Source of the DNA: a virus
DNA: 64,000 nucleotides
Reading direction: 5' to 3' (one strand)
Virus record (IMG/VR): IMGVR_UViG_3300034062_008235
Span: 1 to 64,000 of that record
Every line of letters begins with the position of its first letter. Within the stretch, counting starts at the first letter, position 1. Below the pieces are notes generated by a model. That model worked only from the letters and a program-made list of their open reading frames with translations, was not told where the DNA came from and ran no database searches. The position numbers were made by a program, and so were the translations under genes. Shown here piece by piece: positions 40,978-50,169 of the stretch.

Positions 40978-42981
40978 ATGCGGAATATCAACTTTAAGAA
41001 AATAAAAGCTCAAAACTTTTTGTGCTTTGGCGATCAAGGCATAGAAATTGATTTTCAAAACTATGATTCAATTGTTATCATTACAGGGAAAAATCTTGAT
41101 ATCAAAGATAGTGAATTTAATTCCAGCAATGGTAGCGGTAAAAGTAGCATCTTAGATGTGCTCCTTTATGGGCTTTTTGGAAAAACATTGAAAAATCCCA
41201 AGAAAATTGGAGTTAAAGATGTGATTAACAACAAAACTAATAAAAAAATGTCAATTGAAATATATTTTGATGACGTTAAGATTTTACGTTCAAGAAAACC
41301 TGATGGATTAAAACTTTGGAGATCAAAAGACGAAAAATTTGATGAAGCTACAGAATTGACTAGAGGAGAAATTAAACAAACACAAGATATGATTGAATCT
41401 ATTCTTGGCTTTAATTATGAAACATTTAAATCTATTTGTGCCTTTACAGATTCAAACACAGATAGTTATTTAGAATCAAGTTCTACAGAAAGAAGAATAA
41501 TTGTAGAAAACCTTTTAGGTTTAGAGAAATACAGAATTTATAACGAAAAAACAAAAGAAATAGTAAAAGAAACAAAAATTGAAATAACTTTGGCAGAAAA
41601 AGATAACATCGCTAATCAATCTATGATCGACAATATGACTTTGCAATTAAATCAAATTATCGATAAAGAAAATTTATGGAAAGATAACATCAAACAAGAA
41701 ATCATAAACTTAAAAAATGAACAAGAAATTTTAAACAAACAAATCAAAGATTTAAAATCTTTTGACCCTCAAATTGAAAAATACGATAACGCACAAGAAA
41801 AAATTAAAACCAATAATATTGAAATTGAAAATTTAAACAAAAAAATATCAAAATTAGATAGCTCAAAAGATCAAATTGAAACCAAAATAGAAGAAGGGAA
41901 AAACTTGCTCATTGATAATAATAACAAATTAGGAAAAATAAACAATAACATACATTCGTCAGAAATCAAAATTAAAGAAAATAAGATTAAAATTGATAAA
42001 ATAACTAAACTTGAAGATGGTGTTACATGCGATCATTGTTTGTCAATTATCGATAAAAATGGCTATTTTCACATTGAACAAGATTGTAAAAACAATTTAG
42101 ATATCCTTTTAACTAACAAAAATGAATTAGAAAATAATCATAAAGAATTAATTGATAAGATATTGTCTATTAAGACGGATATACAAAAAGTAATTGATTT
42201 AAAAAATAAGATAAGTGCGTCTTTAACAGAAACCAAAAACAACATTCAAAAGATTCAAGATGAAATTAGAGAATTGAACAAAGTACAAAAGCCAGAAACG
42301 ATTAATATGATTGATAAGATTGAAAATAAAATTTCCATTAATAGTGTTACTATTATGGAAAAAGAGAATGCAATTAAAAACAAATCTCCTTTGGCTGATA
42401 TAAAAGATAATGTTGAAAAAAACATACAAGATATTAAAAGCAATAAAGAGAAGAGCCAAACAAAACTTGACAACCTTGTTGCTAAAATTCCATATTTGAA
42501 TTTCTGGCTTGATGCTTTTGGAGATAAAGGTGTACGAAAATTTGTTGTTGATCAGATACTACCATTGTTAAATAATTCAGTGGAAAATATGCTTTCCATT
42601 TTGATTGATGGAAATTTGTCGCTAAAATTTGATAACGAATTTAATGAAGAGATAAAAAAATCCACAGATGATGTTCCAATAATATATGATTTGCTTTCAA
42701 ATGGGCAAAAAAGAAGAATTAATTTAGCTGTTTCTCAAGCTTTTGCACATGTTCGAGAACTTAATAGCGGATCAACACCTAATATTATATTCTTGGACGA
42801 AATATCTATTAACATGGATTCTCAAGGAAACAATGCCATATACAGACTTATTAGGAATATAGCAAAAAACAAAAAAGTTTTTATAACGACACATGATCAA
42901 GAATTATTGCAATTGTTGTCTGGTGCAAGTGAGTTGAAATTACGAATGGAAAACGGTATTTCATGTATACATAATGAGTGA
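40978..42981 (+). CDS. gp46/Rad50-type ATPase subunit
   Basis: 667 residues starting at the ATG at 40978, which follows AGGAG. Walker A SNGSGKSSILDV lies near residue 55. Long coiled coils flank a zinc-hook CDHC near residue 350. The ABC signature LSNGQKRRINLA and Walker B NIIFLDEISI are near the C-terminus. Complete SbcC/Rad50 architecture, partner of the gp47-type nuclease immediately upstream. Confidence 0.93.
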   Translation: MRNINFKKIKAQNFLCFGDQGIEIDFQNYDSIVIITGKNLDIKDSEFNSSNGSGKSSILDVLLYGLFGKTLKNPKKIGVKDVINNKTNKKMSIEIYFDDVKILRSRKPDGLKLWRSKDEKFDEATELTRGEIKQTQDMIESILGFNYETFKSICAFTDSNTDSYLESSSTERRIIVENLLGLEKYRIYNEKTKEIVKETKIEITLAEKDNIANQSMIDNMTLQLNQIIDKENLWKDNIKQEIINLKNEQEILNKQIKDLKSFDPQIEKYDNAQEKIKTNNIEIENLNKKISKLDSSKDQIETKIEEGKNLLIDNNNKLGKINNNIHSSEIKIKENKIKIDKITKLEDGVTCDHCLSIIDKNGYFHIEQDCKNNLDILLTNKNELENNHKELIDKILSIKTDIQKVIDLKNKISASLTETKNNIQKIQDEIRELNKVQKPETINMIDKIENKISINSVTIMEKENAIKNKSPLADIKDNVEKNIQDIKSNKEKSQTKLDNLVAKIPYLNFWLDAFGDKGVRKFVVDQILPLLNNSVENMLSILIDGNLSLKFDNEFNEEIKKSTDDVPIIYDLLSNGQKRRINLAVSQAFAHVRELNSGSTPNIIFLDEISINMDSQGNNAIYRLIRNIAKNKKVFITTHDQELLQLLSGASELKLRMENGISCIHNE

Positions 42982-43024
42982 ATTTTAAAAATACGGAAAA
43001 TTTGCTATTGCATGTTGAAAATTA

Positions 43025-43090
43025 ATGAAATTTTTATTGCTTAGTAATTCACAATCAGTATTATTAATCTTATTGGTGTTTCTAAATTGA
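43025..43090 (+). CDS. Possible 21-residue hydrophobic peptide before nrdJ
   Basis: Frame ATG to TGA giving MKFLLLSNSQSV, then LLILLVFLN. It lies in the 118-base gap before the ribonucleotide reductase, ending nine bases before its start codon. There is no clear ribosome site. It may be a leader peptide, a small membrane protein or chance. The gap is too short for a cobalamin riboswitch. Confidence 0.2.
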   Translation: MKFLLLSNSQSVLLILLVFLN

Positions 43091-43099
43091 GGGGTTATA

Positions 43100-45547
43100 A
43101 TGTATCAGTACACTACAGCTTTTGACAAATGCGTATCTTACTTCGAGGGAGATGAACTAGCCGCTAAAGTATTTTTGGACAAATACGCTCTTAAAGACAA
43201 CAATTCTAATTTACTCGAAGAAACACCAGTTGATATGCATCACCGTCTTGCCAAAGAATTTGCAAGAATTGAAGCAGAAAAGTATACAGAACCTCTTTCA
43301 GAAGAACAAATTTTTTCTTTATTCGATAAATTCAAATACATTGTACCTCAAGGAAGTCCCATGTTTGGTATCGGAAATGATCATCAAATCATTTCTCTAT
43401 CGAATTGTTATGTAGTCGAAAGTCCAAAAGACAGTTATGGTGGCATCCTTAAGGTTGATGAACATTTAGCTCAAATCTCTAAAAGAAGAGGCGGCGTTGG
43501 CGTAGACATATCAACTCTACGTCCTGCTGGCGAACCTGTTAAGAACGCTGCTAGGACCAGCACGGGCATTGGTTCATGGATGGAGAGATATAGCAATACG
43601 ATCAGAGAAGTCGGGCAGGCGGGGCGCAGAGGCGCTCTAATGCTTAGTATCCATGTCGCACACAAAGACATTGAATCATTTATTACGATTAAGAACGACA
43701 GTTCAAAAGTTACAGGAGCAAATATTTCTGTTTTGCTTAGCAATGAATTCTTGGAAGCTGTAGAAAAGGGTGAAAAGTTCCGTTTACGATTCCCCGTAGA
43801 TGCTCCTCCTAGTGATAGTGACATCTATGTTGATGCTAAGGAATTGTGGAAAAAGATCATCCACAATGCATGGCTAAGAGCGGAACCCGGTCTTTTGTTC
43901 TGGGATCAAATCACTAAGTACAATGCTGTTGATTGTTATGCAGAAGATGGATATAAAACTATATCAACAAACCCTTGTGCAGAATTGCCAATTTGCGCTT
44001 TTGACAGTTGCCGCTTAATGGTTCTCAATTTGTTCTCTTATGTTGTCAATCCTTTTACCAAAAATGCATATTTTGATTTTGCTTTGTTTGAAGAGCATGC
44101 AATAATTTGTCAGAGATTGATGGATGACATGATTGATCTTGAACTTGAAAAAGTAAGTGAAATTATTAAGAAAATTAAGAAAGACCCAGAATCCAGTACT
44201 ATTAAAGCTAATGAGCTTGAACTATGGGGAGAGATTTATAAAAAGTGTGAGAATGGCAGAAGAACTGGAACTGGGTTAACTGCTTTAGGCGATGCGATGG
44301 CTGCTTTAAGTATTGCTTATGGCAGCAGACAAAGCATTGACGTAACTGGTAAAATTTGTAAAGCTTTATGTTTATCGTCATTTAGATCTAGTGTTGATAT
44401 GGCTAAGAAAACAGGCGCATTCCCTGTGTGGGATTGGAATAAGGAAAAAGATTCTGAATTCCTTTTGATGTTAAGAGATCTGGATGCAACTCTTTATGAA
44501 AACATGCAAAAGCATGGTAGAAGGAACATTGCCAATCTGACAATCGCTCCAACGGGATCAGTGTCTATTATGACACAGACAACATCTGGAATTGAACCTC
44601 TGTTCATGCTTTTCCCATATACTAGAAGAAAGAAAATTAATCCAAACGATAAGAATGCAAGAGTAGACTTCGTCGATCCTAATGGTGATCATTGGCAAGA
44701 ATTTGAGGTATATCATCCTAAAGTCAAAATGTGGATGGATGTTACAGGTGAAAAGGATCTCAAAAAGTCTCCTTGGTTTGGTTGCTGCGCTGAAGATATT
44801 GACTGGGTTTCAGCTGTAGAATTGCAAGCAGAAGCACAGAAATATGTTGATCATGCAATTTCCAAGACTGTTAACTTGCCAGAAGATGTGACGGAAGAAC
44901 AAGTTGCCAAGATTTATGAAGCTGCATGGAAATATAAATGCAAGGGTATGACAGTCTATCGTAAAAATTGCCGTACAGGAGTTTTGATAGAAAAGCCTGC
45001 TAAGAAAGAAGTAGAAGAAAAAATTATAAAGAATGATGCTCCAAAACGTCCTTCCGACATTGAAGCAGAATTATATTTGCCAATCGTAAAAAGTGAACCT
45101 TATTACGTTGTTGTTGGTCTTCTTGGTGGTGAACCATATGAAGTATTTGCTGGTCTGAATACAGAAGATGGTAAACCAGTGATCAAATGTAAAGAATCTA
45201 AAGGATTGCTTAAGAAGTTAAATAGGGGCAAGTATGTTTTCCAAGCTGGCAATGAATCATTTAACTTAATTAATATCAGCAATCACGAAAATGGAGATGC
45301 TTTGTGTCGAATGGTAAGCACTTCACTGCGTCATGGTGCGGATATTAGTTTTGTTGTACATCAACTTGAAAAGACTAAGGGCGATCTTGTCAGTCTAAGT
45401 AAGGTTCTTGCCAGAACGCTCAAGAAGTATATTAAAGATGGAACTAAGGTGCATGGTGAAGAATGTCCTTCTTGTCAGGGAAGTCAAGTTGAAAGAAATG
45501 ATGGTTGTGTTCTGTGTAAATCATGTGGTTGGTCTAAATGTGGTTAA
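43100..45547 (+). CDS. nrdJ: Class II (B12-dependent) ribonucleotide reductase
   Basis: 815 residues. SLSNCYVVESPKDSYGGI, RRGGVGVDIS, NPCAELPIC and the radical-loop region IAPTGSVSIMTQTTSGIEP are canonical large-subunit motifs, in the version used by NrdJ. The C-terminus carries a zinc ribbon (ECPSCQGSQVERNDGC, then CKSCGWSKCG), typical of monomeric class II enzymes, for passing electrons. It needs adenosylcobalamin and no R2 subunit; none is seen here. GAGGGG precedes the ATG. Provides dNDPs or dNTPs independent of oxygen. Confidence 0.92.
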   Translation: MYQYTTAFDKCVSYFEGDELAAKVFLDKYALKDNNSNLLEETPVDMHHRLAKEFARIEAEKYTEPLSEEQIFSLFDKFKYIVPQGSPMFGIGNDHQIISLSNCYVVESPKDSYGGILKVDEHLAQISKRRGGVGVDISTLRPAGEPVKNAARTSTGIGSWMERYSNTIREVGQAGRRGALMLSIHVAHKDIESFITIKNDSSKVTGANISVLLSNEFLEAVEKGEKFRLRFPVDAPPSDSDIYVDAKELWKKIIHNAWLRAEPGLLFWDQITKYNAVDCYAEDGYKTISTNPCAELPICAFDSCRLMVLNLFSYVVNPFTKNAYFDFALFEEHAIICQRLMDDMIDLELEKVSEIIKKIKKDPESSTIKANELELWGEIYKKCENGRRTGTGLTALGDAMAALSIAYGSRQSIDVTGKICKALCLSSFRSSVDMAKKTGAFPVWDWNKEKDSEFLLMLRDLDATLYENMQKHGRRNIANLTIAPTGSVSIMTQTTSGIEPLFMLFPYTRRKKINPNDKNARVDFVDPNGDHWQEFEVYHPKVKMWMDVTGEKDLKKSPWFGCCAEDIDWVSAVELQAEAQKYVDHAISKTVNLPEDVTEEQVAKIYEAAWKYKCKGMTVYRKNCRTGVLIEKPAKKEVEEKIIKNDAPKRPSDIEAELYLPIVKSEPYYVVVGLLGGEPYEVFAGLNTEDGKPVIKCKESKGLLKKLNRGKYVFQAGNESFNLINISNHENGDALCRMVSTSLRHGADISFVVHQLEKTKGDLVSLSKVLARTLKKYIKDGTKVHGEECPSCQGSQVERNDGCVLCKSCGWSKCG

Positions 45548-45570
45548 ATAAAAATGTCAATTGCTAAATA

Positions 45571-45616
45571 TTAAAACCTTTTTATTACATGAATTTCTGT
45601 AATAAAAAGGTTTTAA
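45571..45616 (+). terminator. Terminator hairpin after nrdJ
   Basis: Perfect 19-bp inverted repeat, TTAAAACCTTTTTATTACA (45571-45589) and its complement at 45598-45616, around an eight-base loop. It ends the nrdJ transcript shortly before a late-type promoter box. Confidence 0.8.
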
Positions 45617-45639
45617 TAAAAAACATTTGATACTTTATT

Positions 45640-45647
45640 AATAAATA
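45640..45647 (+). promoter_or_regulatory. T4-late-like promoter box, leaderless position
   Basis: AATAAATA ending five bases before the ATG at 45653, with no ribosome site. Identical box and spacing to the minus-strand box at 10628-10635. Confidence 0.5.
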
Positions 45648-45652
45648 GAAAT

Positions 45653-46135
45653 ATGACAGACTTTAATTTTAGAGAATTCGTTTTAAACGAAAACAAAGTT
45701 TACTTAGCCAAAGAAATTGGTGATGTCCTTAATTCTTCACAAGAACTTTCGGACGAAGTAAATAAAATTGGTACAAGAAACTTAGTTCGTTATGCACAAA
45801 TTATTGTAAACAAATCTAGAGGCATTCTTCAAGGTCACTGGGGCAATGAAAATAGAAAATTTCTTAAAGGATTACAAAAATGTGCTGTTTCTCTCGCAAA
45901 GTCTATAGATGAAAATGATAATATAGAAGAAGTCTTAAAAAGTACAATTGACACTTTGCAGAAAGTCGTTAATAAAATGGGAGTTCCTATTAACGCTTTC
46001 CAAATTACAGAAAAACCAAAAGAAATGGAAACTCCTAAAGATGTATCAGGTCAGGATATAGCACCAGATAATCCTCCAGCAAGTGGTTTTGATACCTCTG
46101 CTGCTGCTCCTACAGCACAATATCCACAAAAATAA
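45653..46135 (+). CDS. Capsid-targeting-like protein
   Basis: 160 residues. N-terminus MTDFNFREFVLNENKVYLA, a variant of the targeting motif, with Leu-Asn-Glu at residue 13. Helical middle (QKCAVSLAKSIDENDN), Pro/Ala-rich C-terminus (DNPPASGFDTSAAAP). It is followed by the amidotransferase gene after 19 bases. Predicted packaged protein. Confidence 0.68.
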   Translation: MTDFNFREFVLNENKVYLAKEIGDVLNSSQELSDEVNKIGTRNLVRYAQIIVNKSRGILQGHWGNENRKFLKGLQKCAVSLAKSIDENDNIEEVLKSTIDTLQKVVNKMGVPINAFQITEKPKEMETPKDVSGQDIAPDNPPASGFDTSAAAPTAQYPQK

Positions 46136-46154
46136 TATAAAAGGAAGGTGTATT

Positions 46155-46946
46155 ATTTGTGGAATTGCTGGTTTCATAGGTAAGTCTGTTAATCCAAAAT
46201 TTACTTATAATCTCTCTAAAAGAATATTTAAACTTCTTGAATATCGTGGAGTACACGCTGCTGGAATCTACGCTATTGATGAAGACAATAATACTTATTT
46301 TAAAAAAGAACCAATTCCATCTTCTGAATTTGTTAAAACGGATTACTTTAACAGCATTAAAAATATCAATATGAAATTATGTCTGCTTCATACAAGAAAC
46401 GCAACAGCAGGTTGTGGTGATCCACATGACAATACTAACAATCACCCATTTATAAGTAAAGATAATAGCAAAATTCTTATACACAACGGAGTCGTTGAAA
46501 AAACAGAATACAATATATTAAAAGAATTTTTTCCAACAGAATCAAATTGTGACTCAGAAATACTTCTTCGCTTTCTTGAAAATAGCCAAGAATCAACTGT
46601 TAAATCTTTTTCAAAACTAACAGGTCTTATTCCAAAAAGTCAATTTGCTATATCATTGTGCGAAGTAGAAAAAAATAAAATAAAATTATATCTTTATAGA
46701 AACCACGCAAGACCATTATATTTCTTTGATTTAACTCAAACTATAGGACAAATATTTTTTTGTTCCACAGTTGAAATATTTCTTCATGCTCTTTCGTATT
46801 ATAGCAAATCAGATCAAATTATGGAAGAATGCAGTTTTTATAAAGTAAGCCCTTACAAATTATGCGAATTTTCACTCAGTGATAATATCATAAACAAAAA
46901 GTTTTACTCAATAAAACTGCATAAAGAGGTGTCACTTGAATACTGA
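46155..46946 (+). CDS. Class II glutamine amidotransferase with apparent ATT start
   Basis: 263 residues if initiated at ATT 46155-46157. Family members need cysteine right after the initiator Met, and here ATT is directly before TGT, giving (M)CGIAGFIGKS. An AAGGAAGG site lies six bases upstream of that ATT. In-frame ATG/GTG/TTG choices lie upstream inside the previous gene and would bury the nucleophile behind about 24 residues. LLHTRNATAGCGDP, NNHPF and ILIHNGVVE match the GATase_6 domain. No synthase domain is attached; glutaminase or an unknown amide transfer is possible. Confidence 0.75.
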   Translation: MCGIAGFIGKSVNPKFTYNLSKRIFKLLEYRGVHAAGIYAIDEDNNTYFKKEPIPSSEFVKTDYFNSIKNINMKLCLLHTRNATAGCGDPHDNTNNHPFISKDNSKILIHNGVVEKTEYNILKEFFPTESNCDSEILLRFLENSQESTVKSFSKLTGLIPKSQFAISLCEVEKNKIKLYLYRNHARPLYFFDLTQTIGQIFFCSTVEIFLHALSYYSKSDQIMEECSFYKVSPYKLCEFSLSDNIINKKFYSIKLHKEVSLEY

Positions 46947-47472
46947 TAATTTCTCTGGTCTTGATGTAGATGAGATACAACCAAAAAAATCGAAAAAAGT
47001 AAATGGTAAGAAAAAAGGAAATCGTACAGAATTAGAATTAACTAAAATATTATCTAATCGTTTTAATATGCCCTTCACCCGTTCTGTTGGAAGCGGCAAT
47101 AGATGGGGACAAGTTGAAAAAATGACTGAAGAAGCCACACAAGTCTTTAGCGGTGACCTTGTTGTTCCTAAAGGTTTTAAGTTTGTTATTGAAAGCAAAG
47201 GCGGCTACGATAGCATTGATATGAGTGCCGTTTTTATCAAGGGTAATAGTGAACTAGATAGTTTTATGCAACAAGTAACTGATGATAGCAGACGTTGCGG
47301 TAGAAATCCTATGGTTTGCTGGAAGAAGACACGCAAACCTTGGCTTGTTTTTGTGCTTACAAGAGATCTTGTTGGTTATGAGTTCGAATATGCAATGAAA
47401 TACAAAGAATGGACAGGAGTGGCTTTAGATCACATTCTAAAGCTCAACGACGACTTCTTCTATCAATCCTAG
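46936..47472 (+). CDS. PD-(D/E)xK nuclease, Holliday-resolvase-like
   Basis: 178 residues from a TTG start with GAGGTG four bases upstream; it overlaps the amidotransferase by 11 bases. After a basic N-terminus (KKSKKVNGKKKGNRTELEL), FTRSVGSGNRWGQ, then SGDLVVPKGFKFVIESKGG give the D...ExK core. The domain outline resembles RecU/resolvase-type nucleases. It could resolve recombination intermediates with UvsX and UvsW. Exact subfamily not determined. Confidence 0.65.
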   Translation: MNTDNFSGLDVDEIQPKKSKKVNGKKKGNRTELELTKILSNRFNMPFTRSVGSGNRWGQVEKMTEEATQVFSGDLVVPKGFKFVIESKGGYDSIDMSAVFIKGNSELDSFMQQVTDDSRRCGRNPMVCWKKTRKPWLVFVLTRDLVGYEFEYAMKYKEWTGVALDHILKLNDDFFYQS

Positions 47473-47480
47473 CCTATCAA

Positions 47481-48728
47481 TTATTCAAAATCATCAAGAT
47501 TATAAATAAATGATTGTTTAGGAATATGTCTTTTATTATCTTTGGATAAAAACCAATGCCATCTTGTTGGATGTTCTGGAGTTACTTTGGTGCCCATTCC
47601 ATCAGTAATAATAAATACTGCTGATGGATATTTTTTGTGTTTTAATTTTTCTTTTTGAATACAATCCTCTATAATGCTAAAACAAGTACCTCCACCACCA
47701 TAAATTTTACCAGAAGACAAATCAGTTTCTTCAACTTTTGTATCGAAGCAAAATAATCTGATATTAAACTTTTCTTTTGGCAAACTATTAGCAGCTGTGA
47801 AAAATCGTTCTGCCAAATTTATACAACTTCCTGACGTATCTAAAAAGAAATAAACATCTGTTTTATTTTTACTAAGATGGAAACATTCTATTTCAGCGTT
47901 TGAAGGCAAGATAAGACCGTTGTAAAACCCACTCATTCTTCTAGATTTTCTAATCCATTGTTCTTTTTCAATGCTGGAAAAGCGTAATGTCTCAAATTGC
48001 CACTTCTTTATGATTGATTCCCATTTTTTCTTTCTCGATTTTTTAACTTTATTAATTGTCATCCAAGAGCCTTTATCAACTCCTGCATTCTTAATATTAT
48101 TGATAGCATCGCTTAATTGCTGTTTTTCAGAAGCATCCAATTGATCAATAGTTTGTTTGACAGCTTCTTCAAGCTGTTCATCTGTTAACCCTGAATGGTC
48201 ATCAACAAGTTTGCCATTACTGTCTCCATTGCCATTGCCACCTCCATTGTTTTCTTTTTGTTTTTCAATTTCATTGTAGTAAAATTCAGTGGATTCATCA
48301 TCTGGATAAGGAAACCCTAAATACTTTTTATCTTTAAAAACAGTATCAACCCAACAATACTCATTGTTTGAGTCAACATCTTCTTTGATAAAACCAAAAT
48401 CTCTCACAAGAGAATGATTTACGACAACATCCATGGCTATATTGGATATCTTATTGTCAACTCCTTCAAGAAATCTTGACCCATGTTGAAGCACAATATG
48501 CAGTGCTTCGTGGCATATAACAAACATTTTTTTATAATCATCACATTTTTCCCAAAACTTTTCATTGAAAAGAAAGTTAATAAACTTTCCTTCTTTATCA
48601 AATTGAACTGCTGCTGTAGGAATCTTATCAGTGAAAAAGGGCTTGCCCATTTCTACAATTTTGTAGAAAAGACTATGATGGCAAGCAAGCTTGTTTTTAA
48701 GCCTTTCCCAATCAGAATTAATATCCAT
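47481..48728 (-). CDS. VWA / metallopeptidase-like protein (DUF2201-type)
   Basis: 415 residues. The N-terminal part has a zinc-peptidase motif, VICHEALHIVLQHGS (HExxH), then NIAMDVVVNHSLV, typical of the DUF2201 domain. A Gly/Asn-rich acidic linker (about 160-195) leads to a VWA-like C-terminal domain with VYFFLDTSGSCINLAE and a TDGMG element. The upstream gene is a MoxR-type ATPase, the usual partner. It is the second AAA+/VWA pair in the window. Confidence 0.82.
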   Translation of the reverse strand: MDINSDWERLKNKLACHHSLFYKIVEMGKPFFTDKIPTAAVQFDKEGKFINFLFNEKFWEKCDDYKKMFVICHEALHIVLQHGSRFLEGVDNKISNIAMDVVVNHSLVRDFGFIKEDVDSNNEYCWVDTVFKDKKYLGFPYPDDESTEFYYNEIEKQKENNGGGNGNGDSNGKLVDDHSGLTDEQLEEAVKQTIDQLDASEKQQLSDAINNIKNAGVDKGSWMTINKVKKSRKKKWESIIKKWQFETLRFSSIEKEQWIRKSRRMSGFYNGLILPSNAEIECFHLSKNKTDVYFFLDTSGSCINLAERFFTAANSLPKEKFNIRLFCFDTKVEETDLSSGKIYGGGGTCFSIIEDCIQKEKLKHKKYPSAVFIITDGMGTKVTPEHPTRWHWFLSKDNKRHIPKQSFIYNLDDFE

Positions 48729-50118
48729 TTTGAATTCCTTTCATTACGTTGATGATCCCCAAATTTTCACATTTATTTTTGAAAACTAAGTTCTGAGTAA
48801 CCTTGACAGCAAACATTTCATCCAGTTTTACATAACATTTATTCCATACTTTTACCAATGAATCCAAATTATGCTGCTTTATAGTTGCTTCCCATTTTTC
48901 AATCACAAAGTCCACAATAAATGCTATCGTCTTTTTACAAACAACAATATCTGGATCATCTGGTAAATTTTGCAAAATAATTTTAATTCTATCGTTTTTG
49001 TTACAATTTTCTATTTGATTTATGTAATCAGCGTTTGACAAAGATTCAGCAATATCATTAGTAGCAGTTTTGCTTATACTTAAATCTTCTACACTATTAT
49101 TAGCGTAGTACGATCTTATTTTCATCAATGCCTTGGGATTAGAACCAGCAGTTAATATTTGTGTGATTACATTCTTAAACTCTTGATTACTATCTTTATT
49201 TTTTAAGATATAATCAGATATATTCAATTTTTCATCTGCAATTAATAAAGATAATTTTTCTCTTTTCAAAAGAGGAATAAAAAATTCCATGTAATTTTCA
49301 TTAAGATTAATTATTTTTATTGCTGAAGCATAATTGTTCTCAATATTTAAAAACAATTTTGCTTCTTTTATATTTTTCGTTTCGTATAATTTAGATAATT
49401 TCTTATCAATTGGTCCATTACTAATATCTTGTCTAAGTTTACCAATGTTACTATCTTTTGGTAGAATATCTTCTAGAGGAATACCTTTACTCATAAATTG
49501 CAAAGCATAATCAAGTCTTCTAGGAGATATCTGTTTTTTAATATTTTCTGGTAAATCATTCCACCAATTAATACTAGCAGCAGCTATATCGTTTCCATAC
49601 TTATTGCTAAAGTATTCTGTATCACAAGTATATGGAACAACAATTTGATTGGCATGAAAACGATCCTTATGTGCTGGATCTAACCTTTCAACATCATAAG
49701 TTCCTTGTTCATCTTCTGGATTGATAGCTGCCCAAACTACTTTCAGGTTAGGAAACTTTCTGCCATTGATTGATTTGAATTGACATAATTCAAGCAAAGC
49801 ATTTCTAATCTTACTGGGAGATCTGTTGAATTCATCAACAAAAATAGCTTGTATTTTACCTTCATCAACAAATGCTTTTGGAGGTATAATTTCAATACAT
49901 TTTTTGCCGTTATATTCAACTTCTTTGGGAATTCCGATAAAATCAACCCATGGATCAAGCGTACTTCCAGAAAAGTAAAGCCATGATTCATTTAAAACTA
50001 AGCCTTTTTCTTCAAAAGCTTGTTTTACAATAGATGTTTTACCAACACCATGTTCTCCAGTAAGAAGAACATTCATTTCACAGTCGTAGTACTTCTTTAA
50101 CCTTTCAACCAAATTCAT
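48718..50118 (-). CDS. MoxR-type AAA+ ATPase
   Basis: 466 residues. Walker A NVLLTGEHGVGKTSIV (17-32), Walker B AIFVDEFNRSP, sensor VVWAAINPEDEQGTYD, and an arginine finger region (HKDRFHANQIVVPY) fit the MoxR/YifB-like AAA family. Its gene overlaps the VWA-metallopeptidase by 11 bases, matching bacterial MoxR-VWA pairs thought to remodel or activate protein complexes. The C-terminal half (about 240-466) is helical and unrecognised. Confidence 0.85.
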   Translation of the reverse strand: MNLVERLKKYYDCEMNVLLTGEHGVGKTSIVKQAFEEKGLVLNESWLYFSGSTLDPWVDFIGIPKEVEYNGKKCIEIIPPKAFVDEGKIQAIFVDEFNRSPSKIRNALLELCQFKSINGRKFPNLKVVWAAINPEDEQGTYDVERLDPAHKDRFHANQIVVPYTCDTEYFSNKYGNDIAAASINWWNDLPENIKKQISPRRLDYALQFMSKGIPLEDILPKDSNIGKLRQDISNGPIDKKLSKLYETKNIKEAKLFLNIENNYASAIKIINLNENYMEFFIPLLKREKLSLLIADEKLNISDYILKNKDSNQEFKNVITQILTAGSNPKALMKIRSYYANNSVEDLSISKTATNDIAESLSNADYINQIENCNKNDRIKIILQNLPDDPDIVVCKKTIAFIVDFVIEKWEATIKQHNLDSLVKVWNKCYVKLDEMFAVKVTQNLVFKNKCENLGIINVMKGIQNGY

Positions 50119-50169
50119 AGCATCCTCCTTGTTTGGATGATGCTATAATAAAAAAAATTTACACGGCTG

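Noticed and set aside
42982-43099. Cobalamin riboswitch before the B12-dependent reductase
   Set aside because: The gap is only 118 bases and shows no B12-box-like sequence or multi-stem layout.
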